A stretch of DNA of 64,000 nt. Source: Streptomyces sp. ALI-76-A. Lineage in GTDB: Bacteria > Actinomycetota > Actinomycetes > Streptomycetales > Streptomycetaceae. Made by a program: the position numbers and the translations under genes. The DNA is taken from contig NZ_JASVWB010000002.1 of NCBI RefSeq assembly GCF_030287445.1, forward strand, positions 7,068,001-7,132,000, read 5' to 3'. Shown here in pieces: positions 56,405 through 64,000 of this stretch; position 1 is the stretch's first letter, and every line of letters begins with the position of its first letter. The notes below the pieces were generated by a model. It was not told where the DNA came from. It saw only the letters and a list, made by a program, of their open reading frames with translations, and searched no databases.

Positions 56405-57701
56405 CCAGCAGGCCCTGGACGAGGCCGTCGAGTTCACCTCCGGCCTCATCCGCCTCGACACCACCAACCGCGGCGGCGGCGACTGCCGGGAGCGCCCCGC
56501 CGCCGAGTACGCCGCCGAACGGCTCGCCGGGGCGGGCCTGGACCCCGTCCTCCTGGAACGCACCCCGGGCCGGACGAACGTCGTCGCCCGCGTCGAGGGC
56601 ACCGACCCGTCGGCGGACGCCCTGCTCGTCCACGGTCACCTGGACGTGGTGCCCGCCGAGGCCCGGGACTGGAGCGTGCATCCCTTCTCCGGGGAGATCC
56701 GCGACGGGGTCGTGTGGGGCCGGGGCGCGGTCGACATGAAGAACATGGACGCGATGATCCTCGCCGTCGTCCGCGCCTGGGCGCGGGAGGGCGTACGGCC
56801 CCGGCGGGACCTCGTCGTCGCGTTCACCGCCGACGAGGAGGCCAGCGCCGAGGACGGCTCCGGATTCCTCGCCGACGAGCACCCCGGGCTGTTCGAGGGC
56901 TGCACGGAGGCCGTCGGCGAGTCGGGGGCGTTCACCTTCCACGACGGGAGCGGGCGGGAGCTGTACCCGATCGCGGCCGGCGAGCGCGGCACCGCCTGGC
57001 TGAAGCTCACCGCGCGCGGGCGGGCCGGCCACGGCTCCAAGGTGAACCGGGAGAACGCCGTGACCCGGCTCGCCGCCGCGATCACCCGGATCGGCGAGCA
57101 CGAGTGGCCGCTCCGGCTCACCCCGACCGTGCGCGCCGCGCTCACCGAACTCGCCGCGCTGCACGGCGTCGAGACCGGCCTCGACGACGTGGACGCGCTG
57201 CTCGACAAGCTCGGCCCGGCGGCGCGGCTCGTCGAGGCGACCGTCCGCAACAGCGCCAACCCGACCATGCTGGACGCCGGTTACAAGATCAATGTGATTC
57301 CCGGGGAGGCCGTCGCGTATGTCGACGGGCGCTGGCTCTTCGGCGCCGAAGCCGAGTTCCGCGCCACCCTCGACGACCTCACCGGACCTGACGTGACGTG
57401 GGAGTTCGAGCACCGGGAAGTCGCCCTCCAGGCACCGGTGGACTCGGCGACGTACGCCCGGATGCGGGCCGCCGTCGAGGAGTTCGCGCCCGGGGGACAC
57501 GTGGTGCCGTACTGCATGTCCGGCGGCACCGACGCCAAGCAGTTCTCCCGCCTCGGGATCACCGGCTACGGCTTCACCCCGCTGAAGCTCCCTGAGGGCT
57601 TCGACCACCAGGCCCTCTTCCACGGCGTCGACGAGCGGGTGCCCGTCGAGGCGCTGCACTTCGGCGTCCGTGTCCTCGACCGCTTCCTGCGCACGGCCTA
57701 G
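56397..57701 (+). CDS. M20-family peptidase
   Basis: A 434-residue zinc dipeptidase/deacylase. The catalytic set is complete: VHGHLDVVPAE, WGRGAVDMKNMD, TADEEAS and a late GGTDAKQFS. The dimerisation domain lies in the middle (AGHGSKVNRENAVTRLA). It should cleave dipeptides or N-acyl amino acids in the cytoplasm. It overlaps the DppA-like gene by 8 bases. Confidence 0.9.
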   Translation: MADQQALDEAVEFTSGLIRLDTTNRGGGDCRERPAAEYAAERLAGAGLDPVLLERTPGRTNVVARVEGTDPSADALLVHGHLDVVPAEARDWSVHPFSGEIRDGVVWGRGAVDMKNMDAMILAVVRAWAREGVRPRRDLVVAFTADEEASAEDGSGFLADEHPGLFEGCTEAVGESGAFTFHDGSGRELYPIAAGERGTAWLKLTARGRAGHGSKVNRENAVTRLAAAITRIGEHEWPLRLTPTVRAALTELAALHGVETGLDDVDALLDKLGPAARLVEATVRNSANPTMLDAGYKINVIPGEAVAYVDGRWLFGAEAEFRATLDDLTGPDVTWEFEHREVALQAPVDSATYARMRAAVEEFAPGGHVVPYCMSGGTDAKQFSRLGITGYGFTPLKLPEGFDHQALFHGVDERVPVEALHFGVRVLDRFLRTA

Positions 57702-57717
57702 GCATCCGGGAGACGAA

Positions 57718-59666
57718 GTGCGGACGTTGGCGTACGGTTCCTGGCCCTCGCCCATCGACGCGGCGCTCGCCGCCGCGCACGACGGGCACCCCGAGTACGT
57801 GGGCTTCGTCGGCGACGAGACCTGGTGGACCGAGCCCCGGCCCACCGAGGGCGGCCGACGCACCCTGGTGCGGCGGCACGCCGACGGCATGCAGGAGCCG
57901 GTGCTGCCCGCCCCGTGGAACGTGCGCAGCCGCGTCATCGAGTACGGCGGCCATCCCTGGGCCGGAGCGATGGTGGACGGCGAACCGCTCGTCGTCTTCG
58001 CGCACTTCGCCGACCAGCGCCTGTACCGCTACGGACCGGGCGGTGAACCGGTTCCGCTCACCCCCCTGTCCACCGTCGGCGGCGGACTGCGCTGGGCGGA
58101 ACCGCAGCTGCGCCTCGACCGCGGCGAAGTGTGGTGCGTGCTGGAGGAGTTCACCGGTGAGGCGCCCACCGACGTCCGGCGGGTCCTGGCGGCCGTACCG
58201 CTGGACGGCTCGGCCGCCGGGGACCGGCGCGGGGTACGCGAACTCACCGACGACCGGCACCGGTTCGTCACCGGCCCCCGGCTCACGCCGGACGGGCGGC
58301 GGGCGGCCTGGCTCGCCTGGGACCACCCGCGCATGCCGTGGGACGGCACGGAGCTGATCGTCGCCGACGTCATGGACGACGGCACCTTCGGACCGGCACG
58401 GACGGTGGCCGGGGGAGCGCGGGAGTCCGTCGCCCAGGCCGAATGGTCGGCGGACGGCCGTCTGCTGTACGCGAGCGACCGTACGGGCTGGTGGAACCTG
58501 TACCGCGACGGCGAACCGCTCTGCCCGCGCGAGGAGGAGTTCGGCGGGCCGCTGTGGAAGCTTCCCGCTGGTTCGCCCCGTTGGAGGGCGGACTCGTCGC
58601 CGTCGTGCACGGCCGCGGCGCCACCACCCTCGGCGTGCTCGACCCGGAGACCGGCGAACTCGTCGACACGGCCGGCCCCTGGACCGAGTTCACACCCACC
58701 CTCGCGGTGCGCGGCGACCGCGTGGTCACCGTCGGAGCCAGCCCGCGCAGCGCGTACGAGGTGGTGGAGCTGGACACCCGCACCGGCCGGGCCCGGGTGG
58801 TCGGAGCCCCGCACGACGACGCCGTGGACCCCGCCTACTACCCCGAACCGCAGATCCGCACCTTCACCGGGCCCGCCGGACGCGAGGTCCACGCCCACAT
58901 CTACCCGCCGCACCACCCCGGCTGCGCCGCACCGGGCGGGGAACTGCCGCCGTACGTCGTGTGGGCCCACGGCGGCCCCACCGGCCGCGCGCCCCTCGTC
59001 CTCGACCTCCAGATCGCCTACTTCACCTCACGCGGCATCGGGGTCGCCGAGGTCAACTACGGCGGCTCCACCGGCTACGGCCGGGCGTACCGGGACCTGC
59101 TGCGCGAGCAGTGGGGGGTGGTCGACGTCGAGGACTGCGCGGCCGTCGCGCTCGCGCTCGCCGACGAGGGCACCGCCGACCGCGATCGGCTGGCGATCCG
59201 CGGCGGCAGCGCGGGCGGCTGGACCGCGGCCGCCTCCCTCGCCGCGACCGACGTCTACGCCTGCGGCACGATCCTCTATCCCGTGCTCGACCTGGTCGGC
59301 TGGGGCGCGGGGCAGACCCACGACTTCGAGTCGCGGTACCTGGAGAGCCTCGTCGGCCCCTACGACGAGGTTCCCGGCCGGTACGTGCAGCGCTCGCCCG
59401 CCGAGCACGCCGACCGGATCACCGCGCCCTTCGTGCTGTTCCAGGGACTGGACGACGTGATCTGCCCGCCCGCGCAGTGCGAGGAGTTCCTCGCCCGGCT
59501 GGCGGGCCGCCGGGTGCCGCACGCGTACCTCGCGTTCGAGGGGGAGGGCCACGGGTTCCGGCGCGCGGAAACCATGATCCGCGTGCTGGAGTCCGAACTC
59601 TCCCTGTACGCCCAGGTGTTCGGGCTCACCCCGCCCGGCGTCCCGACGTTGGAGCTCACCAGGTGA
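57718..59666 (+). pseudogene. S9 prolyl-oligopeptidase-family peptidase with 4-base deletion
   Basis: GTG 57718 opens a propeller domain (RTLAYGSWPSPIDAALAAA ... RTGWWNLYRDGEPLCPREEE). At 58560-58570 the frame breaks: the reading WKLPAGSP should become a GSRWFAPLEGGL continuation, which lies in another frame. Inserting four bases (CGGT) after AAGCT would restore a continuous protein of about 650 residues. The catalytic part in the second frame is intact: Ser in IRGGSAGGW, Asp in GLDDVI, His in EGEGHGF. A split or inactive product is expected unless the break is an error. It overlaps the LD-carboxypeptidase by four bases. Confidence 0.85.
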
Positions 59667-60586
59667 AGGAACTCGTCCGGCCGGTGAGGCTGGCCCCCGG
59701 GGCCCGGGTGGCCGTGGTGGCGCCCAGCGGGCCCGTGGCCGAGGAGCGGCTGGAGGCCGGTCTGGACGTTCTGCGCGGCTGGGACCTCGACCCGGTGGTG
59801 GGCCCGCATGTGCTGGACCGGCACGGCGCCCTGCCCCATCTGGCGGGCACGGACGCCGACCGGGCCGCCGACCTGCAGAGCGCGTGGTGCGACCCGGCCG
59901 TGGACGCGGTGCTGTGCGCGCGGGGCGGATACGGGGCGCAGCGGACGGCCGACCTGCTGGACTGGGCGGCGATGCGGGCGGCCGGACCCAAGGTGTTCGT
60001 CGGCTTCAGCGACATCACCTCGCTGCACCAGGCGTTCGCCACCCGGCTGGGCCTGGTCACCCTGCACGGACCGGCGGCGGCCGGTGTCGACTTCGTCAAG
60101 AACGCGGCAGCGCAGGAGCACCTCAGGGCCACGCTGTTCGCTCCCGAGACGGTCCGCACGCTCACCTCCCGGGGCACCGCGCTGGTTCCCGGGCGGGCCC
60201 GGGGCGTCACGCTGGGCGGCTGCCTGAGCATGCTCGCCTCCGACCTGGGCACCCCGCACGCCCGCCGCACGGCACGCGGCGGGCTGCTGCTGACCGAGGA
60301 CGTGGGCGAGCGGGCGTACCGCGTCGACCGGATGCTGACCCAGCTGCTGCGCGGTGCCTGGCTCGACGGTGTCACGGGGATCGCGCTCGGCTCCTGGACC
60401 GCCTGCGGTCCGTACGCCGACCTGCGGGCGGTCCTCGCCGACCGGCTCGGCGGCCTCGGCGTGCCCGTGCTGGAGGAGTTCGGGTTCGGGCACTGCGAGG
60501 GGGCCTCGACGGTTCCCTTCGGTGTCGCCGCCGAGCTCGACGCCGACGCGGGCACCTTGACGCTCGACGAACCGGCACTGCGCTGA
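59663..60586 (+). CDS. LD-carboxypeptidase (S66 family)
   Basis: A 307-residue serine peptidase that removes the terminal D-Ala from murein tetrapeptides during wall recycling, or cleaves related microcin/peptide substrates. RGGYGAQR and the nucleophile serine in VGFSDITSLH, Glu in LLLTEDVGE and His in FGFGHCEGAST give the family's Ser-Glu-His set. It starts at GTG 59663, overlapping the S9 stop (GTGA). Confidence 0.9.
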   Translation: MKELVRPVRLAPGARVAVVAPSGPVAEERLEAGLDVLRGWDLDPVVGPHVLDRHGALPHLAGTDADRAADLQSAWCDPAVDAVLCARGGYGAQRTADLLDWAAMRAAGPKVFVGFSDITSLHQAFATRLGLVTLHGPAAAGVDFVKNAAAQEHLRATLFAPETVRTLTSRGTALVPGRARGVTLGGCLSMLASDLGTPHARRTARGGLLLTEDVGERAYRVDRMLTQLLRGAWLDGVTGIALGSWTACGPYADLRAVLADRLGGLGVPVLEEFGFGHCEGASTVPFGVAAELDADAGTLTLDEPALR

Positions 60587-60593
60587 CGCCGCG

Positions 60594-60672
60594 GGTGAGC
60601 CGCAGGGGTCGGGGTGAGCCGTGAGGGCGCGAGGTGAGCGGCAGGGACGCGGGGTGAGCGGCAGGGACGCGG
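60594..60672. repeat. Four tandem 20-bp repeats (block 1)
   Basis: Four head-to-tail units (60594-60612, 60613-60632, 60633-60652, 60653-60672) of the form GGTGAGCGGCAGGGACGCGG, the last two identical. They start 7 bases after the LD-carboxypeptidase stop. The region 60673-60789 holds no gene I can support. Confidence 0.85.
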
Positions 60673-60789
60673 CGCCCCTCGCAGGCGGTCGTCGCCACCA
60701 CCCGCCGCTGCCGGGCGCCAGGATGAACTGCTCCGCCGCATCCCGACTGGAGGTCACCTCAGTGTTCCCCGTACGGGCACTTGTCGGTG

Positions 60790-60829
60790 GGTGAGCGGCA
60801 GGGGCGCGGGGTGAGCCGTAGGGTGGCGG
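60790..60829. repeat. Two tandem 20-bp repeats (block 2)
   Basis: GGTGAGCGGCAGGGGCGCGG (60790-60809) and GGTGAGCCGTAGGGTGGCGG (60810-60829) are further copies of the unit in 60594-60672. The second ends two bases before the GTG start of the acetyltransferase, so it overlaps that gene's ribosome-binding region. Confidence 0.85.
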
Positions 60830-60830
60830 A

Positions 60831-61409
60831 GTGCCTCACCACGCTTCCCGCTATCTCGCCGAAGGCCCGCGCGTGGGCGTACGGCCCTTCACGTACGAGG
60901 ACGGCGCCGAGTTCACCGCCCGGGCGAGGCAGAGCCGGGAACTGCACCGGCCGTGGCTGTTCCCGCCGGACAGCCCCAGCGCGTACACCGCCTACGCGGG
61001 GCGGCTGATCGAGGATCCGGCCCGGGCCGGGTTCCTGGTGTGCGAGAAGGCCCCGGAGCCGGGCGGGGACGGATCCGTGGCCGGGGCCGTCGCCGGGTTC
61101 ATCAACATCAACAACATCGTCCGGGACGGATTCCAGTGCGGGGCGCTCGGCTACGGCGCGTTCGCGCACGCCGCCGGGCGCGGGCTGATGCGGGAAGGCC
61201 TCGGCCTCGTGGTCGGGTACGCGTTCGGGCCGATGAGGCTGCACCGGCTGGAGATCAACGTGCAGCCCGGGAACGCCGCGTCCATCGCGCTCGCCCGGGC
61301 CTGCGGATTCCGGCTGGAGGGCTTCTCACCGGCCATGCTCTTCGTCGACGGCGCCTGGCGGGACCACGAGCGGTGGGCGATCACCGCCGAGATGCGAGCG
61401 GCGGGCTGA
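60831..61409 (+). CDS. RimJ/RimL-type GNAT acetyltransferase
   Basis: A 192-residue GNAT with RVGVRPFTYEDGAEFTARAR at the N-terminus, GYGAFAHAAGRGLMREGLGL forming the acetyl-CoA loop, and RLEINVQPGNAASIALARAC near the end. This is the ribosomal-protein N-acetyltransferase-like group; the true substrate may be an amino group of a protein or antibiotic. The leader is made of 20-bp repeats. Confidence 0.88.
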   Translation: MPHHASRYLAEGPRVGVRPFTYEDGAEFTARARQSRELHRPWLFPPDSPSAYTAYAGRLIEDPARAGFLVCEKAPEPGGDGSVAGAVAGFININNIVRDGFQCGALGYGAFAHAAGRGLMREGLGLVVGYAFGPMRLHRLEINVQPGNAASIALARACGFRLEGFSPAMLFVDGAWRDHERWAITAEMRAAG

Positions 61410-61506
61410 TCTCACGGGTGGTCCGGAGCAGGGCGACCTGGCACCGGGCGCCCGCTCGGGGTGACCGCACGGTGCCCGGGTCGCCCTGGCACGGGGCCTC
61501 GATCCG

Positions 61507-61857
61507 CTACGCGCCGCCACGGTCCACGTACTCGTACACCGCCCCGTCCGGGTGCATCGCGATCAGGTTGCGGCCCGCCGGCGTGGCGACCGGGCCCGCG
61601 ATCACGCGGGCGCCCAGCTCCGTCAGCACCCGGTGGGCCTCGTCGACGTCCTTGACCGCGATCGTGGCGGCGACCTTGCGCAGCACCTCCAGCTCGGCCG
61701 CGGGGCCGCTCATCAGCAGGAAGCAGCCGACCGCGGCGACCTGGACGCCGCCGCGCTCGAAGCGGAGGGCGGTGCCGCCCGCGAGCCGTTCGTAGAAGGG
61801 GACCGCGGTCTCCAGGTCGTCGACGCAGACGCGCAGCGTGGCTCCCAGAATGTCCAT
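61507..61857 (-). CDS. VOC-family protein
   Basis: A 116-residue vicinal-oxygen-chelate protein (LRVCVDDLETAVPFYERLAG ... NLIAMHPDGAVYEYVD). The C-terminal Glu metal ligand is present but the usual first His is not obvious. Function unknown. Confidence 0.82.
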   Translation of the reverse strand: MDILGATLRVCVDDLETAVPFYERLAGGTALRFERGGVQVAAVGCFLLMSGPAAELEVLRKVAATIAVKDVDEAHRVLTELGARVIAGPVATPAGRNLIAMHPDGAVYEYVDRGGA

Positions 61858-61967
61858 GCGGAAAAGCCTAGTTGGGACGCCGGGGCAGGGAGATCGTTTC
61901 CCGCGATCCGCTCGTCGGCCGCCTGCCGTGGGCGTTACGCGCCGGTGGCCGGGGGTACCCGGCGGCC

Positions 61968-62485
61968 ATGGACCGCTTGGATCACCTGGAGCATCTGGAC
62001 CGGCATCTGGTCGACGAGCTGGCGCAGGTCGCGCGCGAGACCGTCCGCGAGGAACTGCGCGAGCAGACCCGCAAGCAGCGCCGTACGGCCATGCTTACGC
62101 CGCCTCCGGCACCGTCGCCCTGTACGCGGGCGCGGCCGTCGCGCTCGCCGTCGGACTCGCGCTCGCCCTCGTGCTGCCCGACTGGGCCGCCGCACTGATC
62201 ACCGCGGCGATCCTCGGCGTCGTCGCCTACATGCTGCGCGGTGCCGCCCGTCCCTCCGCGTCCCGGCCCTCGCACGCGCCCGAGGCGGGCCCCACCGCGA
62301 ACGGTCACCAGCCGGGCATCGGCGGCACGTTGCCGTCCTCGCCGCCCGGCGCCGGCGGCCCGATCCCGCCGATGCCGCCCGTGGCACCCCAGGCGGGCGC
62401 ACCGGAGCCCGGCACGTCCGGGACCCCGGCCGCGCCGCCGCGGCCCGACGGCATCGCCCCCGAGCAGCCGCACCACCGGGCGTGA
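61968..62485 (+). pseudogene. Phage-holin-family (DUF1469-like) membrane protein with frameshift
   Basis: ATG 61968 opens a charged helix (MDRLDHLEHLDRHLVDELAQ, then VREELREQTRKQRRTAML). The membrane part (YAASGTVALYAGAAVALAVG ... LITAAILGVVAYML) lies in another frame. One base added near 62095 would give MLYAASGT and a single protein of about 172 residues. A Pro/Gly/Ala-rich tail ends it. Actinobacterial members of this family are usually chromosomal, not phage. No phage genes are nearby. Confidence 0.78.
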
Positions 62486-62491
62486 TCCGAG

Positions 62492-63447
62492 GTGCGCCGC
62501 ATCCGCAGAGCCCCGCGGTCGCGGTCGGCGCACGGCAAAACGGTCGTGGTGACTGGCGCCAGCGGTGGCCTGGGCCGGGCCACGGCGGTGGCCTTCACCG
62601 CCCGGGGCGACCGGGTCGCCCTGCTGGCCCGGGGCCGCGCGGGCCTCGCCGCGACGGCGGACGACGTGCAGCGCGCCGGCGGTGAGGCGTTCGTCGTCAC
62701 CGTGGACATGGCGGACGCCAAGGCGGTGGAGGCCACCGCCGTGGCCTGGGCCGGGCCACGGCGGTGGCCTTCACCGCCCGGGGCGACCGGGTCGCCCTGC
62801 TGGCCCGGGGCCGCGCGGGCCTCGCCGCGACGGCGGACGACGTGCAGCGCGCCGGCGGTGAGGCGTTCGTCGTCACCGTGGACATGGCGGACGCCAAGGC
62901 GGTGGAGGCCGCCGCCCAGCAGGTGACCGACGCGTTCGGGCCCATCGACGTCTGGGTCGACAACGCCTTCGGCGGGATCTTCGCCCCGTTCACCGAGATC
63001 ACTCCGGACGAGTTCCGGCGGGTGACCGAAGTGACCTGTCCGGGCTACGTGTTCGGCACCCGGCCGCGCTGCGCCACATGCTGCCGCGTGACCGGGGAAC
63101 CATCGCGCAGGTCGGTTCGGCGCTCGCCTACCGAGGGGTCCCCTTGCAGTCGGCGTACTGCGGGGCCAAGCACACCATCCAGGGCTTCAACGAGTCGCTG
63201 CGGTGCGAGCTGTTGCACGAGGGCAACGGCGTGCGCACCACGATGGTGCAGCTGCCGGCCGTCAACACTCCTCAGTTCGCATGGGTCTTGATTCGACGAC
63301 GAGGCCGTGGCGGGCAGCCCGCAGGGCTGGGTGTCCCGCAACCGGGGGCGGATGGGCGCCGGAGCGCTGTCCGCGGCGGGCCTGGGCGCCATGGTGAGCG
63401 CCGGGCTGCGCCGCGCGGGCCGGCCACCGTCCCGGCGGCGGACCTGA
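62492..63447 (+). pseudogene. Short-chain dehydrogenase, multiply disrupted
   Basis: The start encodes the Rossmann fold TVVVTGASGGLGRATAVAFT. A 176-bp tandem duplication (62565-62916) then shifts the frame. Past it, WVDNAFGGIFAPFTEITPDE continues, then one base is missing near 63065 (GTRPRC should become GTRAALRHMLPRD). The catalytic YxxxK region is intact in the third frame (SAYCGAKHTIQGFNESL). At about 63290 roughly 70 residues are lost and the C-terminal tail (FDDEAVAGSPQGW) is in yet another frame, ending at TGA 63445. It cannot make an intact enzyme. Confidence 0.85.
62565..62916 (+). repeat. 176-bp tandem duplication inside the SDR gene
   Basis: Bases 62565-62740 and 62741-62916 are nearly identical, differing only in the last few bases (ACCGCC against GCCGCC). 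The period of 176 is not a multiple of three, so it breaks the frame. GGTGGCC words at the ends may have promoted slippage or unequal exchange. The near identity shows that the event is recent, or is an assembly artefact. Confidence 0.92.
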
Positions 63448-63531
63448 ACAGGTCGCCGTCGTGGCGGACATGAACGTCGGCCGACGCGTGTCACACCGGC
63501 CGGCGCATGTCCCGCGAGGCGCGCTGCCGGT

Positions 63532-64000
63532 TCAGGCACTCTGCTGAAGCTGCGGCAGCACCTTCGTGCGGTAGAAGTCGAAGAACCCGCGCAGGTCGGG
63601 TCCGATCTGGTTGACGTAGACGACGTCGAAGCCGGCGTCGGCGAACTGCTTCAGCTCCGCGACGTGCTCCTCCACGTCGTCGCCGCACACCCGGTTCTGG
63701 CGGACCATGTCCTCGGTGACCAGCGACTGCGCCTGCTCGAAGTGCTTGGGCGAGGGCAGCACCTGGGCCAGTTCGCCGGGCAGCTGCTCGTTGGCCCAGA
63801 GCCGGTGCACGGTCCGTACGGCCTCGTCCTTGTCGGTGTCGTAGCAGACCTTGGTGCCGCCGCTGACGAGATTTCCGCCGCCCCCGCCCTTGCGGTACTG
63901 CTCCACCATCGCCGCGTCCGGCTGGATGGTGATGTACCCGTCGGCGACCCGGGAGGCGAGCTGGGTGGCCGCGGGCCCGAAACCGGAGACGTCGATCGGG
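63532..64000 (-). CDS. F420-dependent LLM-class oxidoreductase (partial, 5' end beyond right edge)
   Basis: The C-terminal 155 residues of a luciferase-like TIM-barrel enzyme, probably of the F420-dependent glucose-6-phosphate dehydrogenase-like group. Visible segments are PIDVSGFGPAATQLASRVAD at the window edge, HRLWANEQLPGELAQVLPSP, CGDDVEEHVAELKQFADAGF and NQIGPDLRGFFDFYRTKVLP. The last 20 residues are a typical C-terminus. Start and F420-binding N-terminal half are outside the window. Confidence 0.88.
   Translation of the reverse strand, partial: PIDVSGFGPAATQLASRVADGYITIQPDAAMVEQYRKGGGGGNLVSGGTKVCYDTDKDEAVRTVHRLWANEQLPGELAQVLPSPKHFEQAQSLVTEDMVRQNRVCGDDVEEHVAELKQFADAGFDVVYVNQIGPDLRGFFDFYRTKVLPQLQQSA

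Noticed and set aside
61968..62485. Prophage suggested by the holin-like gene
   Set aside because: No integrase, capsid, tail or lysis genes occur nearby, and this DUF1469-type family is normally chromosomal in actinobacteria.

Overview
The window is high-GC actinobacterial DNA with the codon bias, GTG starts, Tat signal peptides, LexA/DmdR/Zur-type boxes and gene neighbourhoods of a Streptomyces chromosome. The run sirtuin - pssA/psd - acyl-CoA dehydrogenase - MaoC - CoA-ester lyase - meaA - ccr - TetR - double 3-hydroxyacyl-CoA dehydrogenase is a conserved Streptomyces block. The window has no rRNA, tRNA, CRISPR array, complete transposon or prophage that I can see.

Layout. (1) 1-3147: a ferric-iron ABC importer on the minus strand, cut by the left edge. 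Its promoter carries an iron box, and across it (3202-5799) lies an unusual one-protein adenylation/carrier/membrane-acyltransferase fusion. (2) 5816-9514: a broken LysR gene, a truncated Tat gene, a gamma-glutamyltransferase and a non-coding stretch of degenerate repeats. (3) 9515-13916: an inositol-phosphatase-like enzyme, an FAD oxidoreductase overlapping a macrodomain protein, and a secreted beta-propeller phytase. (4) 14021-16825: a zinc importer (znuABC) behind two Zur-like boxes. (5) 16988-22253: a truncated solute-binding gene, an atypical response regulator, a palindromic operator and a 1301-residue secreted beta-galactosidase. (6) 22316-24659: an ArsR regulator divergent from a P1B-4 metal ATPase. 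(7) 24715-29659: alkylation repair (Ada-AlkA fusion and ogt), then a sirtuin, a Nudix enzyme and an ADP-ribosylglycohydrolase. (8) 29841-32583: glycerate kinase and the phosphatidylethanolamine genes pssA/psd.

(9) 32754-42058: the ethylmalonyl-CoA pathway as one minus-strand operon, ccr-meaA-mcl-mch-mcd. Its promoter has a perfect inverted repeat filling the -35/-10 spacer. Upstream are a TetR gene and a tandemly duplicated 3-hydroxyacyl-CoA dehydrogenase. Together they convert acetyl/crotonyl-CoA to glyoxylate and propionyl/methylmalonyl-CoA, which feed both anaplerosis and polyketide extender units. (10) 42457-46830: HEAT protein, frameshifted GNAT, RidA, a secreted tripeptidyl-aminopeptidase-like hydrolase and a radical SAM gene with a LexA box in its promoter. 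(11) 46932-54499: a polyketide-cyclase-fold protein, a drug-efflux MFS with three extra beta-sandwich repeats, an RsbU-type phosphatase, a methyltransferase and a Tat-exported propeller. (12) 54560-55379: two truncated pieces of a heme-uptake locus. (13) 55571-60586: an overlapping peptidase set (DppA-like, M20, frameshifted S9, LD-carboxypeptidase). (14) 60594-64000: tandem repeats, GNAT, VOC, a frameshifted holin-like gene, a heavily damaged SDR gene with a 176-bp tandem duplication, and the 3' part of an F420-dependent LLM oxidoreductase.

Two themes stand out. Metal control is dense: iron box, Zur boxes, ArsR operator and heme remnants. Gene decay is also frequent, with at least six genes carrying frameshifts or truncations. 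Some are single-base losses next to G/C runs that could be assembly errors; others (7-bp duplication, 4-bp deletion, 176-bp duplication) look like real mutations.
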